Shown: positions 26,353-34,278 of the stretch, piece by piece
Layout: each line of letters begins with the position of its first letter
How positions within the stretch are numbered: the stretch's first letter is position 1
Assembly (NCBI RefSeq): GCF_014200455.1
Contig: NZ_JACHBW010000007.1
Coordinates: 275,741 to 339,740, forward strand
Direction of reading: 5' to 3'
Length of the DNA stretch: 64,000 bases
Source: Paraburkholderia bannensis
Lineage (GTDB): Bacteria; Pseudomonadota; Gammaproteobacteria; Burkholderiales; Burkholderiaceae
Program-made: the position numbers and the translations under genes
The notes under the pieces: model-generated
What the model was told of the DNA's origin: nothing
The model's input: the letters and a program-made list of their open reading frames with translations, nothing else
Database searches by the model: none

Positions 26353-28380
26353 TTAACCGTTGCGAGTTTGCCCGACGCGCTGCCCGATGCGCCAGGCGAG
26401 GTGTGCGAGCGCATTGTGCGTCCAGCGTCGCGCCTTGCGCCAGAACCGCCAACGATCGCCCTGGACGGACCGTAGCGGGCGCGCCGCGCCGGGGGCCAGG
26501 CGTGCCGCGATGGCTTCCGGTGTCGTGAAAATGCCGAGATCCCAGTCCCAATAAAGCGGATAACGAAGCAGCGCGCCGGCCGTGAGCATGTCCAGTGTGA
26601 GCGTGCGCTCGCGCCATGGGAGTGGCGCGAGCGCATCGTGCGTCAGGCCCCAGCCTGCGTAGAACGGCATGCCGTAGGCGTGCACCTCTTTGCCGCGCAG
26701 CAGCGCGTCGAAACCGGCCAGCGAGGAAAGCGTGTGGATCTCGTCGGAGGCTTCGATCAGGGAAAGCACATCGGATTGCGTGTCGACGATATCAGCGAGA
26801 CGCTGTGCGTCGATCAGCCCGTTGCGATTGCCTGACATAACGTCCGGATGCGGCTTGTAGACGATGAAGGCGTGTGGCCTGCGCGCGCGCACTTCCTTTA
26901 ACAGCGCGTCCGCCGTTGAAATGGCGCGGGTGCCGAGTCGGATCGAGGCGTCGTCGGCGACCTGGCCGGGCACCAGCACGACGCGTTTGCCCGCTGGCGC
27001 TTGCCACTGCGGCTTGCGGCGGCCGAGGTTGTATTTCGTCAGGCCGCTCGCCACGATCTGCGCGCGCAGGCGGCCCGCGCGCTTGAGTTCGTCGTCGGTG
27101 AACGACGTTTCGTTGAGGAGCATCGAGAGATCGCTCGGGCGGCTCGCGTCGAAATAAAGCCCGCGCGTATCGATCACCTGGCTGTGGGGCGCGTTCATGT
27201 CGGAGCCGAGGCCGAGCGAATGCAGGAACCCGTCTTCGATACGGATCTGGCGCACGCCGCTGGCGAGCCCTTCGGCGCTGCGGGCGCCCCAGAGCGCAGC
27301 GCACTCGTGCGGTGCCACTTCGGCTGTGGAATCGGCCCAGCGCAGCGCGTGGCCGCCAGCGCCCAGATAGGGCGTGGCGAACGGACGCTTCCACCATTGA
27401 AAGCGCACGCCGACGACATCGCCGAGCGCTTCGAAGCGGGCCGCGACCTGGCGTTGCAGTTCGAGGCTGTCGAGAAAGGTGTCGAGGGTGCCCGGCGTGT
27501 GTGTGGCCGGATCGAGATAACGGCCGAAGTGCAGAAACGCGATGTCGAAAAGCGCCGCAAGCGTTGGGCGCGATTGTCGGGCTGGCTGCGGGTGTTCGTC
27601 GTGCGTGATCCCCCAGCCCGCATACCACGGCGAGCCAAAGACATGCAGCGGCACGTTCGCCAGCAGGGCGTGCAGACCTTCGGGCGCGGCTAATGTATAG
27701 ACGCGGTCGACTTGATCGATTGTGGCGCAGGCGGTGCTGTCGGCTGAGGCGTGGAAAATGCCGTGCGGCAGCGCGTCGCATGCTTGCGAAAGCCAGCATC
27801 CGCGTCCGTTGGCGCGCGATCGGATCAGCCAGAACTGCGCACGCGGGTGAGCGGTTTCGGCCGATGCCACCATCCGCGCGAACGCCGCGCGCCTCGCGCG
27901 CGCGCCGAGGCTGTCGTGCGTGCTCGATGAACGTTCGTCGATGAGCAATACGCGTTCGGTGCTGGCATCGGCGAGTTGCAGCGGCGTCGCGGGCCGCGGA
28001 GTGCGCCGAGCCGGGTCGAGCGCGTGCGTGAGGCGAACGCGTGCCATCAGACGGTTGATATCAGGCGCGGCGTCTCTATGCTGATTGCATAGAAATGCTG
28101 CGTCGATCGCGCGGGCGAATGAGGCCGGCGACCCGTTCGCGCGTGGCACGCTAAACCAGGCGAGCGGTCGGGCTTCGCGAGTCTCGCGCGTCCAGAGTGG
28201 GCTTTGCCACGCGGCTTCGAAACGGCGGCGCGTCAATTGGGCGATAGTGAGCGCGATGCGTCCTGCGATGCTGTCGCACCAGAGGACGTTGGATCGTCCC
28301 ACGAGCCAGCCGAGCTCGCGGGTGCAGCGCTTGAGCGCAGCGAGGTGCAAGGCGGCGGAAAAGGACGGCGGACGGTTCAC
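26353..28380 (-). CDS. kpsC: Capsule beta-Kdo linker transferase KpsC (WcbA)
   Basis: A 675-residue dual-module protein of the KpsC/LipA family. Both halves carry the family motif: FGSPWYAGWGITHDE in the N-module and YGMPFYAGWGLTHD in the C-module. The C-module also has QIRIEDGFLHSLGLG and FIVYKPHPDV. In group 2 capsules KpsC and KpsS build the short poly-beta-Kdo linker on a phospholipid, from which the repeat-unit polymer is extended. The gene starts one base after the stop of the upstream GT4 gene, so the two are translated as a pair. Position next to manC matches wcbA of B. pseudomallei. Confidence 0.92.
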   Translation of the reverse strand: MNRPPSFSAALHLAALKRCTRELGWLVGRSNVLWCDSIAGRIALTIAQLTRRRFEAAWQSPLWTRETREARPLAWFSVPRANGSPASFARAIDAAFLCNQHRDAAPDINRLMARVRLTHALDPARRTPRPATPLQLADASTERVLLIDERSSSTHDSLGARARRAAFARMVASAETAHPRAQFWLIRSRANGRGCWLSQACDALPHGIFHASADSTACATIDQVDRVYTLAAPEGLHALLANVPLHVFGSPWYAGWGITHDEHPQPARQSRPTLAALFDIAFLHFGRYLDPATHTPGTLDTFLDSLELQRQVAARFEALGDVVGVRFQWWKRPFATPYLGAGGHALRWADSTAEVAPHECAALWGARSAEGLASGVRQIRIEDGFLHSLGLGSDMNAPHSQVIDTRGLYFDASRPSDLSMLLNETSFTDDELKRAGRLRAQIVASGLTKYNLGRRKPQWQAPAGKRVVLVPGQVADDASIRLGTRAISTADALLKEVRARRPHAFIVYKPHPDVMSGNRNGLIDAQRLADIVDTQSDVLSLIEASDEIHTLSSLAGFDALLRGKEVHAYGMPFYAGWGLTHDALAPLPWRERTLTLDMLTAGALLRYPLYWDWDLGIFTTPEAIAARLAPGAARPLRSVQGDRWRFWRKARRWTHNALAHLAWRIGQRVGQTRNG

Positions 28381-28381
28381 G

Positions 28382-29533
28382 CTAGTTCAGCGAGGCGAGG
28401 AACTGATCGACGGCCTCGAAGTGATCCGCCCAGCTAGGTGCGCTAAATCGCTCGATACGCACGAGTTGCGTCGCGCGCGCGCCGTTGTTGGGCGCTGCAT
28501 AGGCTTCAACGCTGGCCAGCCAGCCCGGGCCGTCGAGTGGGTCGAGATAGTCGGGGATATTATCGGCGATCTCGCGGAATACGCCGAGATCACTGGCAAT
28601 CACCGGTACGCCGAGCGCCAGTGCTTCGACGAGCGGCATGCCGTAGCCCTCGACGAACGACGGGAACAGCAAGGCCTGCGCGTGTTGCATCCACGTGCGC
28701 AAGTCCTCGTCGGAGCAGCCGTGCAGTTCGATCACGGCGCCCTGCAGGTGAGTGCAGCGATCGAGCATGTCGATGGCGTTCTCGCATTCCCAGCCGCGAC
28801 GGCCGATCACAACGAGCTTCGGCGCTGCAGCGCCGTGACGTTCAACGAGGCGCCGCCAGACTTGAAGCAGAAACCAGTGGTTCTTGCGCGGCTCGATCGT
28901 TCCCAGCACAACGAAATAGGGTTGTGCGATGGGTGCGGGATGCGGCGTGCGCGTGGTGATCGCAGGGGCGAGCCGGGCGACGACGCTGGCGGGCAAGGGC
29001 AGGCCGGCTTGTTTCGCTTCGGCGGCGAGTACGTCGAGCGTGTCCTGGGAGTTGGCGATCAGGCCGTCAGCGTGGGTGAGCGCGGTGTGGATGCGTTGGC
29101 GGTGCGCGGCGTCGACGCCGGGGCGGCAGAATTCGGCGTGGGTCAGCGGGATGAGGTCGTGGACCATGAAGACCGGGCGCAACCCGCGCTTTTTCATCGC
29201 GTTGTAATAGCGCTGAAATTCCATGCCGTTATGGCTGGTGTGGAGGAGGACGCCTTTGTCCCTGTTCTTTGGGCCCAGATGCTTGATGCAGGCGCGTGCT
29301 ACGAGTTCGCGAATTGCATAACGTTTGCGCACGCCGGAAATAATCAATCCGAACGCGTTTTGCGAGTCTTTTTCAGATAAAACCGTCGAAAAACCGCGTT
29401 CGCTCAGGACTGCGTGCGCGCCGGCGCCATAACGCTCGATGTAAGCAATGCCGACACGGTCAACACCAGTGGGTAGCAGACCGTCGTAAAGGCGTGTCAA
29501 CAGGCGGGTGACGTCCAGGAGAATTCTTGACAC
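28382..29533 (-). CDS. wcbB: Glycosyltransferase family 4 (WcbB-like)
   Basis: A 383-residue GT-B glycosyltransferase. It opens ILLDVTRLLTRLYDGLLPTG, has VFMVHDLIPLTHAEFC, then the C-terminal YFVVLGTIEPRKNHWFLL and the donor-binding FPSFVEGYGMPLVEALALG. The GTIEPRKN segment is shared with the GT4 protein encoded at 32734-34278. It lies between kpsC and the divergent wza gene, the position of wcbB in Burkholderia capsule I clusters; the symbol rests on that context. Sugar specificity unknown. Confidence 0.8.
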   Translation of the reverse strand: MSRILLDVTRLLTRLYDGLLPTGVDRVGIAYIERYGAGAHAVLSERGFSTVLSEKDSQNAFGLIISGVRKRYAIRELVARACIKHLGPKNRDKGVLLHTSHNGMEFQRYYNAMKKRGLRPVFMVHDLIPLTHAEFCRPGVDAAHRQRIHTALTHADGLIANSQDTLDVLAAEAKQAGLPLPASVVARLAPAITTRTPHPAPIAQPYFVVLGTIEPRKNHWFLLQVWRRLVERHGAAAPKLVVIGRRGWECENAIDMLDRCTHLQGAVIELHGCSDEDLRTWMQHAQALLFPSFVEGYGMPLVEALALGVPVIASDLGVFREIADNIPDYLDPLDGPGWLASVEAYAAPNNGARATQLVRIERFSAPSWADHFEAVDQFLASLN

Positions 29534-29819
29534 GAGGATGCGTTCTGGTCTTGGCGACAGGAGTCGCTGGCTTCTAACGTTACTGTCAAATACTTTCTAA
29601 TACGTCCATTCTATTTCAAGTGTCGGGGTGCGGCAATTTTTCGAAGCTGCGTATTCTTGACTTGCTTATCTTGACTGGCAAAGAGGTTTTCTGCTCTGAA
29701 TCGCCCGGCGTGCCTGACCTCGCAGATCATTGGCACGTGTTTTTTTTGTCGGCGACATACTAATTGAAGAGTCATCGTGCGACAATTCTGGCCGCTAGGA
29801 AATTACAAAATGGAAAGCG
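29534..29819. promoter_or_regulatory. Divergent promoter region between wcbB and wza
   Basis: An AT-richer gap of 286 bases between divergent capsule operons. On the plus strand two TTGACT-like -35 candidates lie around 29655-29680, but their -10 partners are poor. No ops/JUMPstart element was found. Nothing in it looks like a gene. Confidence 0.35.
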
Positions 29820-30989
29820 ATGTCGCGTTTGTCATATGGGGCTTTGTGGGCAACGTATGTTGCCGGGGCTGTGATGCTGGCGGGTTGCGCGGGGGCGATT
29901 CCAACCTCCGGTCCAAGCAGATCGCAGATTGATAACGTACAGGCGGCCCCCGATGCCGCGGGTATCCAGATTGTCGATCTGACCGATAGCGTCGCGCGCA
30001 AGTTGTTCGCTGAGCGGCAATCCGCAGATTTTGCGACGACCCTTGGAGGCAACACGGAATTCAGGCAGCAACTTGGGATTGGCGATCTCGTTGACGTATC
30101 CATCTGGGAAGCACCTCCGGCGACGTTATTTTCTGCATCTGGCGCGGAAGGTAAAGGCATCGGGGCAGGGTCCCAGGTGACAGCGTTGCCAGAGCAACTC
30201 GTAGACGGCGACGGTAACATCACGGTCCCGTTCATCGGCGCATTGAAGGCTGCGGGACGTACTCCAAGCCAGCTTCAACGAGACATCGTGGGGCGTTTGC
30301 GCGGTATCGCGCATGATCCGCAGGTGCTTGTGCGGCTTGCGAGTAACGCTACGTCGTACGTGACAGTTGTTGGTGATGTCGCGGCCAACAAGCGCATGCC
30401 TTTGAGCGCTCGTGGCGAACGTGTGTTGGATGCCATCGCGTTCGCAGGTGGCGCGCGTGAATCGGTCGACAAGGTGACTGTTCAGGTGACACGCGGCGAT
30501 GTTGTCGCCTCACTCCCCATGCAGGCGCTCATTCGTGATCCACGGCAAAACGTGCCGTTGCACGCAGGCGATGTCGTGACTGCGGTGTTCCAGCCCTATA
30601 GTTTCACGGTGCTCGGCGCGACAGGCAAGAATCAGGAAGTTAACTTCGAGGCTCAAGGGGTCTCGCTTGCTCAGGCATTGGCTCGCGCAGGTGGATTGGA
30701 AGATTCTCGCTCGGACGTCCGGGGTGTATTCATTTTCCGATTCGAAGATGCGAGCGCGCTGACATGGCCGACTAAGCCGGTTCGCACCACCGCGGATGGA
30801 AAGGTGCCTGTGATTTATCGAGTGGATTTGCGGGACGCCAATTCGTTCTTCGTTGCGCAAAATTTCATGATGGACAATAAGGACCTTCTGTACGTCTCGA
30901 ATGCCCCAGTGAGCGAGTGGCAAAAGGTTTTGAATCTGTTCTTTTCAGTCGCATATCCCGTGGTGACTGGCGTCCAAACGTTCAGATAA
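29820..30989 (+). CDS. wza: Outer-membrane polysaccharide export lipoprotein (Wza/KpsD/WcbC type)
   Basis: A 389-residue OPX protein that forms the periplasmic and outer-membrane channel for capsule. A lipoprotein signal peptide ends with the lipobox MLAGC (Cys about residue 23). The Poly_export domain follows (LGIGDLVDVSIWEAPP, DGDGNITVPFIGALKAAGRT), then SLBB-like beta-grasp repeats (YVTVVGDVAANKRMPL; YSFTVLGATGKNQEV). It acts with the KpsE-type protein and the KpsMT exporter encoded further right on the other strand. GGAAAG sits only two bases before the ATG, which is closer than usual. Confidence 0.92.
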   Translation: MSRLSYGALWATYVAGAVMLAGCAGAIPTSGPSRSQIDNVQAAPDAAGIQIVDLTDSVARKLFAERQSADFATTLGGNTEFRQQLGIGDLVDVSIWEAPPATLFSASGAEGKGIGAGSQVTALPEQLVDGDGNITVPFIGALKAAGRTPSQLQRDIVGRLRGIAHDPQVLVRLASNATSYVTVVGDVAANKRMPLSARGERVLDAIAFAGGARESVDKVTVQVTRGDVVASLPMQALIRDPRQNVPLHAGDVVTAVFQPYSFTVLGATGKNQEVNFEAQGVSLAQALARAGGLEDSRSDVRGVFIFRFEDASALTWPTKPVRTTADGKVPVIYRVDLRDANSFFVAQNFMMDNKDLLYVSNAPVSEWQKVLNLFFSVAYPVVTGVQTFR

Positions 30990-31370
30990 ATGTTGCTGTT
31001 GTTACGCGGCGAACGGAGCGATTCCGCTTCGCCGCGATTCGACGTCAGGTTCTTTCGTTTGAATTGCGTTCATAAAAAATCGGAATACTGAAGAAGCGCG
31101 CCGGCAACGTCACGTAGTGACGTAGGTTGCGAAGGAAGCACTACCGACGGACCACCCTCTCGAAGCCGCGGATCACCAATATCGTTGCCAGCGAACTGGT
31201 CAGCAGTCTCAAAAATCAGGTTCAACGCTTGTTGTTAATTCCAGTTATCCTTGGCATTTTTTTAATAAAAACGGAACGGTCAGTTGACGGCGCAAGCAGT
31301 GCCGCGTGAATGACGAGCGGCCTTTGGGTTGAAGCAGAAGAATATCTACTTGATTAAATAAGGGCATAAA
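30990..31370. other. Gap after wza, contains a terminator hairpin
   Basis: About 380 bases. Besides the hairpin listed separately I find only a 60-codon open frame without a ribosome site or a family resemblance. The base composition falls sharply from here to the right. Confidence 0.45.
31005..31036 (+). terminator. Hairpin downstream of wza
   Basis: CGCGGCGAA and TTCGCCGCG pair perfectly, and CGGA/TTCCG continues the stem inward to a GCGA loop. It begins 16 bases after the wza stop. The T content after it is moderate, so it may end or attenuate transcription before the sulfotransferase-like gene. Confidence 0.5.
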
Positions 31371-32462
31371 ATGAGTCGAAGCTTCCATACTATGATTCCC
31401 GGCAACGCGGTGGTGGAAAATAAAACGATTGTTGTCCTCGGGTTCGCGCGGGGCGGCACTTCGCTAATTTCCGGAATGCTGAGGGAATTTGGTGTCTTTA
31501 TGGGAGACAACGCTCACGCATTAAAGCACGAGATTGATTTGTTCCATGAGAATGATAGTTCTCAGGCAATCATTCATCGTGTTGAAGATCTAGATAAGCA
31601 ATATAAGATGTGGGGTTGGAAATCACCACGTGCTGTCTTCTTTGTCGACAAGCTGGCGTGTTACCTCAGCAATCCGCATTTTATTATTGCCCTGCGGAAT
31701 CCAATTGCTGTTTGTCAATCTGTTGGTCGTCACAATAAGCTGCCAATGGCAGTTACCATGCGGGATATAGCGCCAGTATTCTCAGCGATCGCTGAGTTCA
31801 CCAGTCGATGCCCATATCCACTCGCATTTTTTAATTTTGACGAAGTTAACGAATCACCTCGTCAATTGGTGGAAGATCTGAGGGAGTTTCTTGGTATTTC
31901 AGATCCAGACGGAAAGTTAGCTGCCAAAGCAACGGCATTTTTTCACGCCGAAGGTGGCTACCATGCCGTCAGTGCGGATGTGGACCGCGCAGAGGAGTTA
32001 AGACTTAATCTGGAGGTTGATAATCGGATCGATTCCATTGGGATCATAGAGTCGCTTGTCCCCCCGCGGGTGAACCAGATGCGGGAGATGACGCGACTCT
32101 TGGAGGAAGACAGTAGCAAAGCCGATGCGATCGTTAAGCATCTTGGAAACAAGCTGGACAAACTGCGTGCCACTCAGGCTGAGGTTGAATCATCAATCGA
32201 TGGCAAAGAAGTCGACGGTGACGCAGAGGAAATGAGTCCTGTTTTGGATAGTGCGAATATTTACGAAAATAACATTGAAGAAAAGCTGGCTTACGTGGAT
32301 AAAAACTGGTTTCGTGCCGAGGAGACGCTGTCAATGTACGCTGAAGCCAATGCGGAACTTCATCGGGCGACGTTACGGCGCCATAGTCTCCAGCGTCAGA
32401 TTGGTAAGCTCGAAAGCTTGATTTCAGAGGCGACCACGGTGAAAGGTACTACTTCGGAATAA
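31371..32462 (+). CDS. Sulfotransferase-like P-loop protein with coiled-coil tail
   Basis: A 363-residue protein. The N-terminal VVLGFARGGTSLISGML (P-loop about residues 24-31) fits the 5'-phosphosulfate-binding motif of sulfotransferases, and HFIIALRNPIAVCQSVGR fits the 3'-phosphate-binding motif. The second half (about 230-360) is charged and helical, a probable coiled coil. If active it would use PAPS to sulfate a glycan; the cysC gene in this locus supports that. It is markedly more AT-rich than its neighbours, which suggests recent transfer. AAGGG lies 6 bases before ATG. A role as another P-loop transferase cannot be excluded. Confidence 0.62.
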   Translation: MSRSFHTMIPGNAVVENKTIVVLGFARGGTSLISGMLREFGVFMGDNAHALKHEIDLFHENDSSQAIIHRVEDLDKQYKMWGWKSPRAVFFVDKLACYLSNPHFIIALRNPIAVCQSVGRHNKLPMAVTMRDIAPVFSAIAEFTSRCPYPLAFFNFDEVNESPRQLVEDLREFLGISDPDGKLAAKATAFFHAEGGYHAVSADVDRAEELRLNLEVDNRIDSIGIIESLVPPRVNQMREMTRLLEEDSSKADAIVKHLGNKLDKLRATQAEVESSIDGKEVDGDAEEMSPVLDSANIYENNIEEKLAYVDKNWFRAEETLSMYAEANAELHRATLRRHSLQRQIGKLESLISEATTVKGTTSE

Positions 32463-32496
32463 ACGCCAGTCTCGTTCGTGGTTACGTCGATAAAGA

Positions 32497-32608
32497 AATC
32501 AAGAACGCCTCAAGTGGATCCTCTTACTGTTTGCATCGATCGAAAATGTAACGTTGTACATTTTTCGATCGACAGCCAACTGTTCGAGGCGTAATAGTTC
32601 CTTGATTT
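32497..32608. repeat. Nested palindrome between convergent capsule operons
   Basis: Three pairs of arms are nested: AAATCAAG/CTTGATTT (32497-32504, 32601-32608), CGCCTC/GAGGCG (32507-32512, 32586-32591), and an inner TCGATCGAAAATGTA with TACATTTTTCGATCGA (32536-32550, 32557-32572; one extra T) around the loop ACGTTG. It lies between the stops of the sulfotransferase-like gene and the opposing GT4 gene. It could be a bidirectional terminator, a recombination site or a MITE-like remnant. Confidence 0.6.
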
Positions 32609-32733
32609 AAGAGCCTGCTTGTCGTGTTCGAGATTGCCTTTCTGTTGGCATAGCTATTCCGCGCCCCGTGGACAAACCCGCTTGATCTCTTAACGGGCGG
32701 CCTTAGCTTTCGAGGATAGTGTTCTTCAGATTT

Positions 32734-34278
32734 TTACGTGTCTTGCCGACCAATTTGCGTCAGGAACGCCTCCCATTTTGGCAAGATTGCTTCGGGCAAA
32801 TAGCGCGCCGATACAGCGGCGCCTCGCTCGATCATCATCTTGCGTCGCGCGCTGGCATTCTCGTCAGAGAGCACTTGCAGCAGGCAGGCCTTCAGATTGG
32901 TGTCCGAGTGAGAATCGAAGTACTCGGCTGCATCGCCGTAGATTTCGCGATGTACTGCGATGTCCGACGCGACAACAGCGCCGCCACTGCGCATTGACTC
33001 AATTCCCGAAAAATCAAAGCCTTCGGCCAGGCTAGGGCAGACCGTCACTGCTGCGTGTCGATAAAGCACGCGTAATTCACTTGCAGGTACACGATCAAGC
33101 GCGAATAGCGCGCCCTGCTGGATCCACGGCCGCATGTCACGGACGATTTGGTCTGCTCCCCATCCGTTGCTGCCGACGATCACAAGTTTGAGAGTGCTGT
33201 CATATTCGGTTCGTAGCGCAGCGAACGCGGAGATTAGGAGGCTGTGATTCTTGCGCGGTTCAATTGTCGAGACAACCAATAGATACTTCATGCCGGCATC
33301 GTCGGTCGTGTCGACATCCTGGGGCGTGCTCACCCCGTCGTGCACAATTGCATTGCGGCGAGCACGGACGATTTGCGCGACTCGTGCGGGGGGAGGATTC
33401 TCGCAGAAGTAATGGTGCGACACCATGTTATGGATCGTGACGCTGCGCGCTTCGGTTTCCGGAAAGACGGTCATCAAGGCTTGGCGTGTGGTCTCCGAGA
33501 CGCAGGCAAAATAGGCACCGCTAGCGACGTTGTCTGCCAGAGCCTGAAAATGTGTTGCCTGGTGCCGGGCCTTGTTTGCGAACGCATGAGGCATGAAGAT
33601 TGGCAACGCGTCGTGATATCGGATGACAAGTTTGGTGTTTTTTGTGACGCGTCCAGGGTAAGGCGTCTGTGCGACGAAGATGTCGATGCCAGACGTATCA
33701 AGCGTCGGATAAACCGGACGGCCTCGCCACTTGCGCGTCAGCAATCCTGCGGATTGTAGGATATTCCAAGGCACTTGACAGACAAGGTGATCGCGACTCG
33801 TTACGGGTTCAAAGTCCTCTGGCGGGAGCGTTTTTTCAAATAGCGCGTGCCAGACGTATTCCTCAAAATGTCGAGGCTCGAACTTTGTGAGTCTGACTAA
33901 TTTGCGATTGCCGCCGAGGACGGCGGAAAGCATCAGTCGGTAGGCCACGCGTCGGCGTTTCAGGTACAACCGTATTTCGTCGAATAACTTGCCGCTCGGC
34001 TTTGTGTCGAGACTGACGATCAAGCGGGAGTAGCGATCGTAACGCTTGCTGTCAGGCTCGCGCGTAGTTTCACGAGAGTTCAACTCGCGTGGCGTCCCGG
34101 CTATGAGAAAGCGCAGTGACGTCTGCAGCAGACCTGTTATGTCGATCGACTGACTATCGCAGAAAGCACGGAACAACAACCGGGTTTCCTGTGGTATCCC
34201 GGCGAATCCGTCGAGTGCCGGACGCATTTCCAGCAATGTGCGAAGCTTTTGGGTAGAGGGCAAGACGGAATAGCTCAT
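32734..34278 (-). CDS. Glycosyltransferase family 4 with N-terminal extension
   Basis: About 514 residues. The C-terminal GT-B domain shows YLLVVSTIEPRKNHSLLISAF, LVIVGSNGWGADQ and the donor-binding CPSLAEGFDFSGIESMRSG, then SDIAVHREIYGDAA. The N-terminal part includes DIFVAQTPYPGRV and VIRYHDALPIFMPH, a usual acceptor-domain pattern, preceded by about 180 unassigned residues. ATG at 34278 overlaps the stop of the upstream gene (ATGA); the longer open frame runs inside that gene. It is the last gene of the long minus-strand capsule operon. Confidence 0.8.
   Translation of the reverse strand: MSYSVLPSTQKLRTLLEMRPALDGFAGIPQETRLLFRAFCDSQSIDITGLLQTSLRFLIAGTPRELNSRETTREPDSKRYDRYSRLIVSLDTKPSGKLFDEIRLYLKRRRVAYRLMLSAVLGGNRKLVRLTKFEPRHFEEYVWHALFEKTLPPEDFEPVTSRDHLVCQVPWNILQSAGLLTRKWRGRPVYPTLDTSGIDIFVAQTPYPGRVTKNTKLVIRYHDALPIFMPHAFANKARHQATHFQALADNVASGAYFACVSETTRQALMTVFPETEARSVTIHNMVSHHYFCENPPPARVAQIVRARRNAIVHDGVSTPQDVDTTDDAGMKYLLVVSTIEPRKNHSLLISAFAALRTEYDSTLKLVIVGSNGWGADQIVRDMRPWIQQGALFALDRVPASELRVLYRHAAVTVCPSLAEGFDFSGIESMRSGGAVVASDIAVHREIYGDAAEYFDSHSDTNLKACLLQVLSDENASARRKMMIERGAAVSARYLPEAILPKWEAFLTQIGRQDT

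Noticed and set aside
29534..29819. Search for a JUMPstart/ops element before the capsule and O-antigen operons
   Set aside because: No GGCGGTAG core was found in this gap or in the other main intergenic gaps at 13080 and 46356.
31127..31309. A 60-codon plus-strand frame between wza and the sulfotransferase-like gene
   Set aside because: TTG start, no ribosome site and no likeness to a known family, although it has a short hydrophobic stretch.
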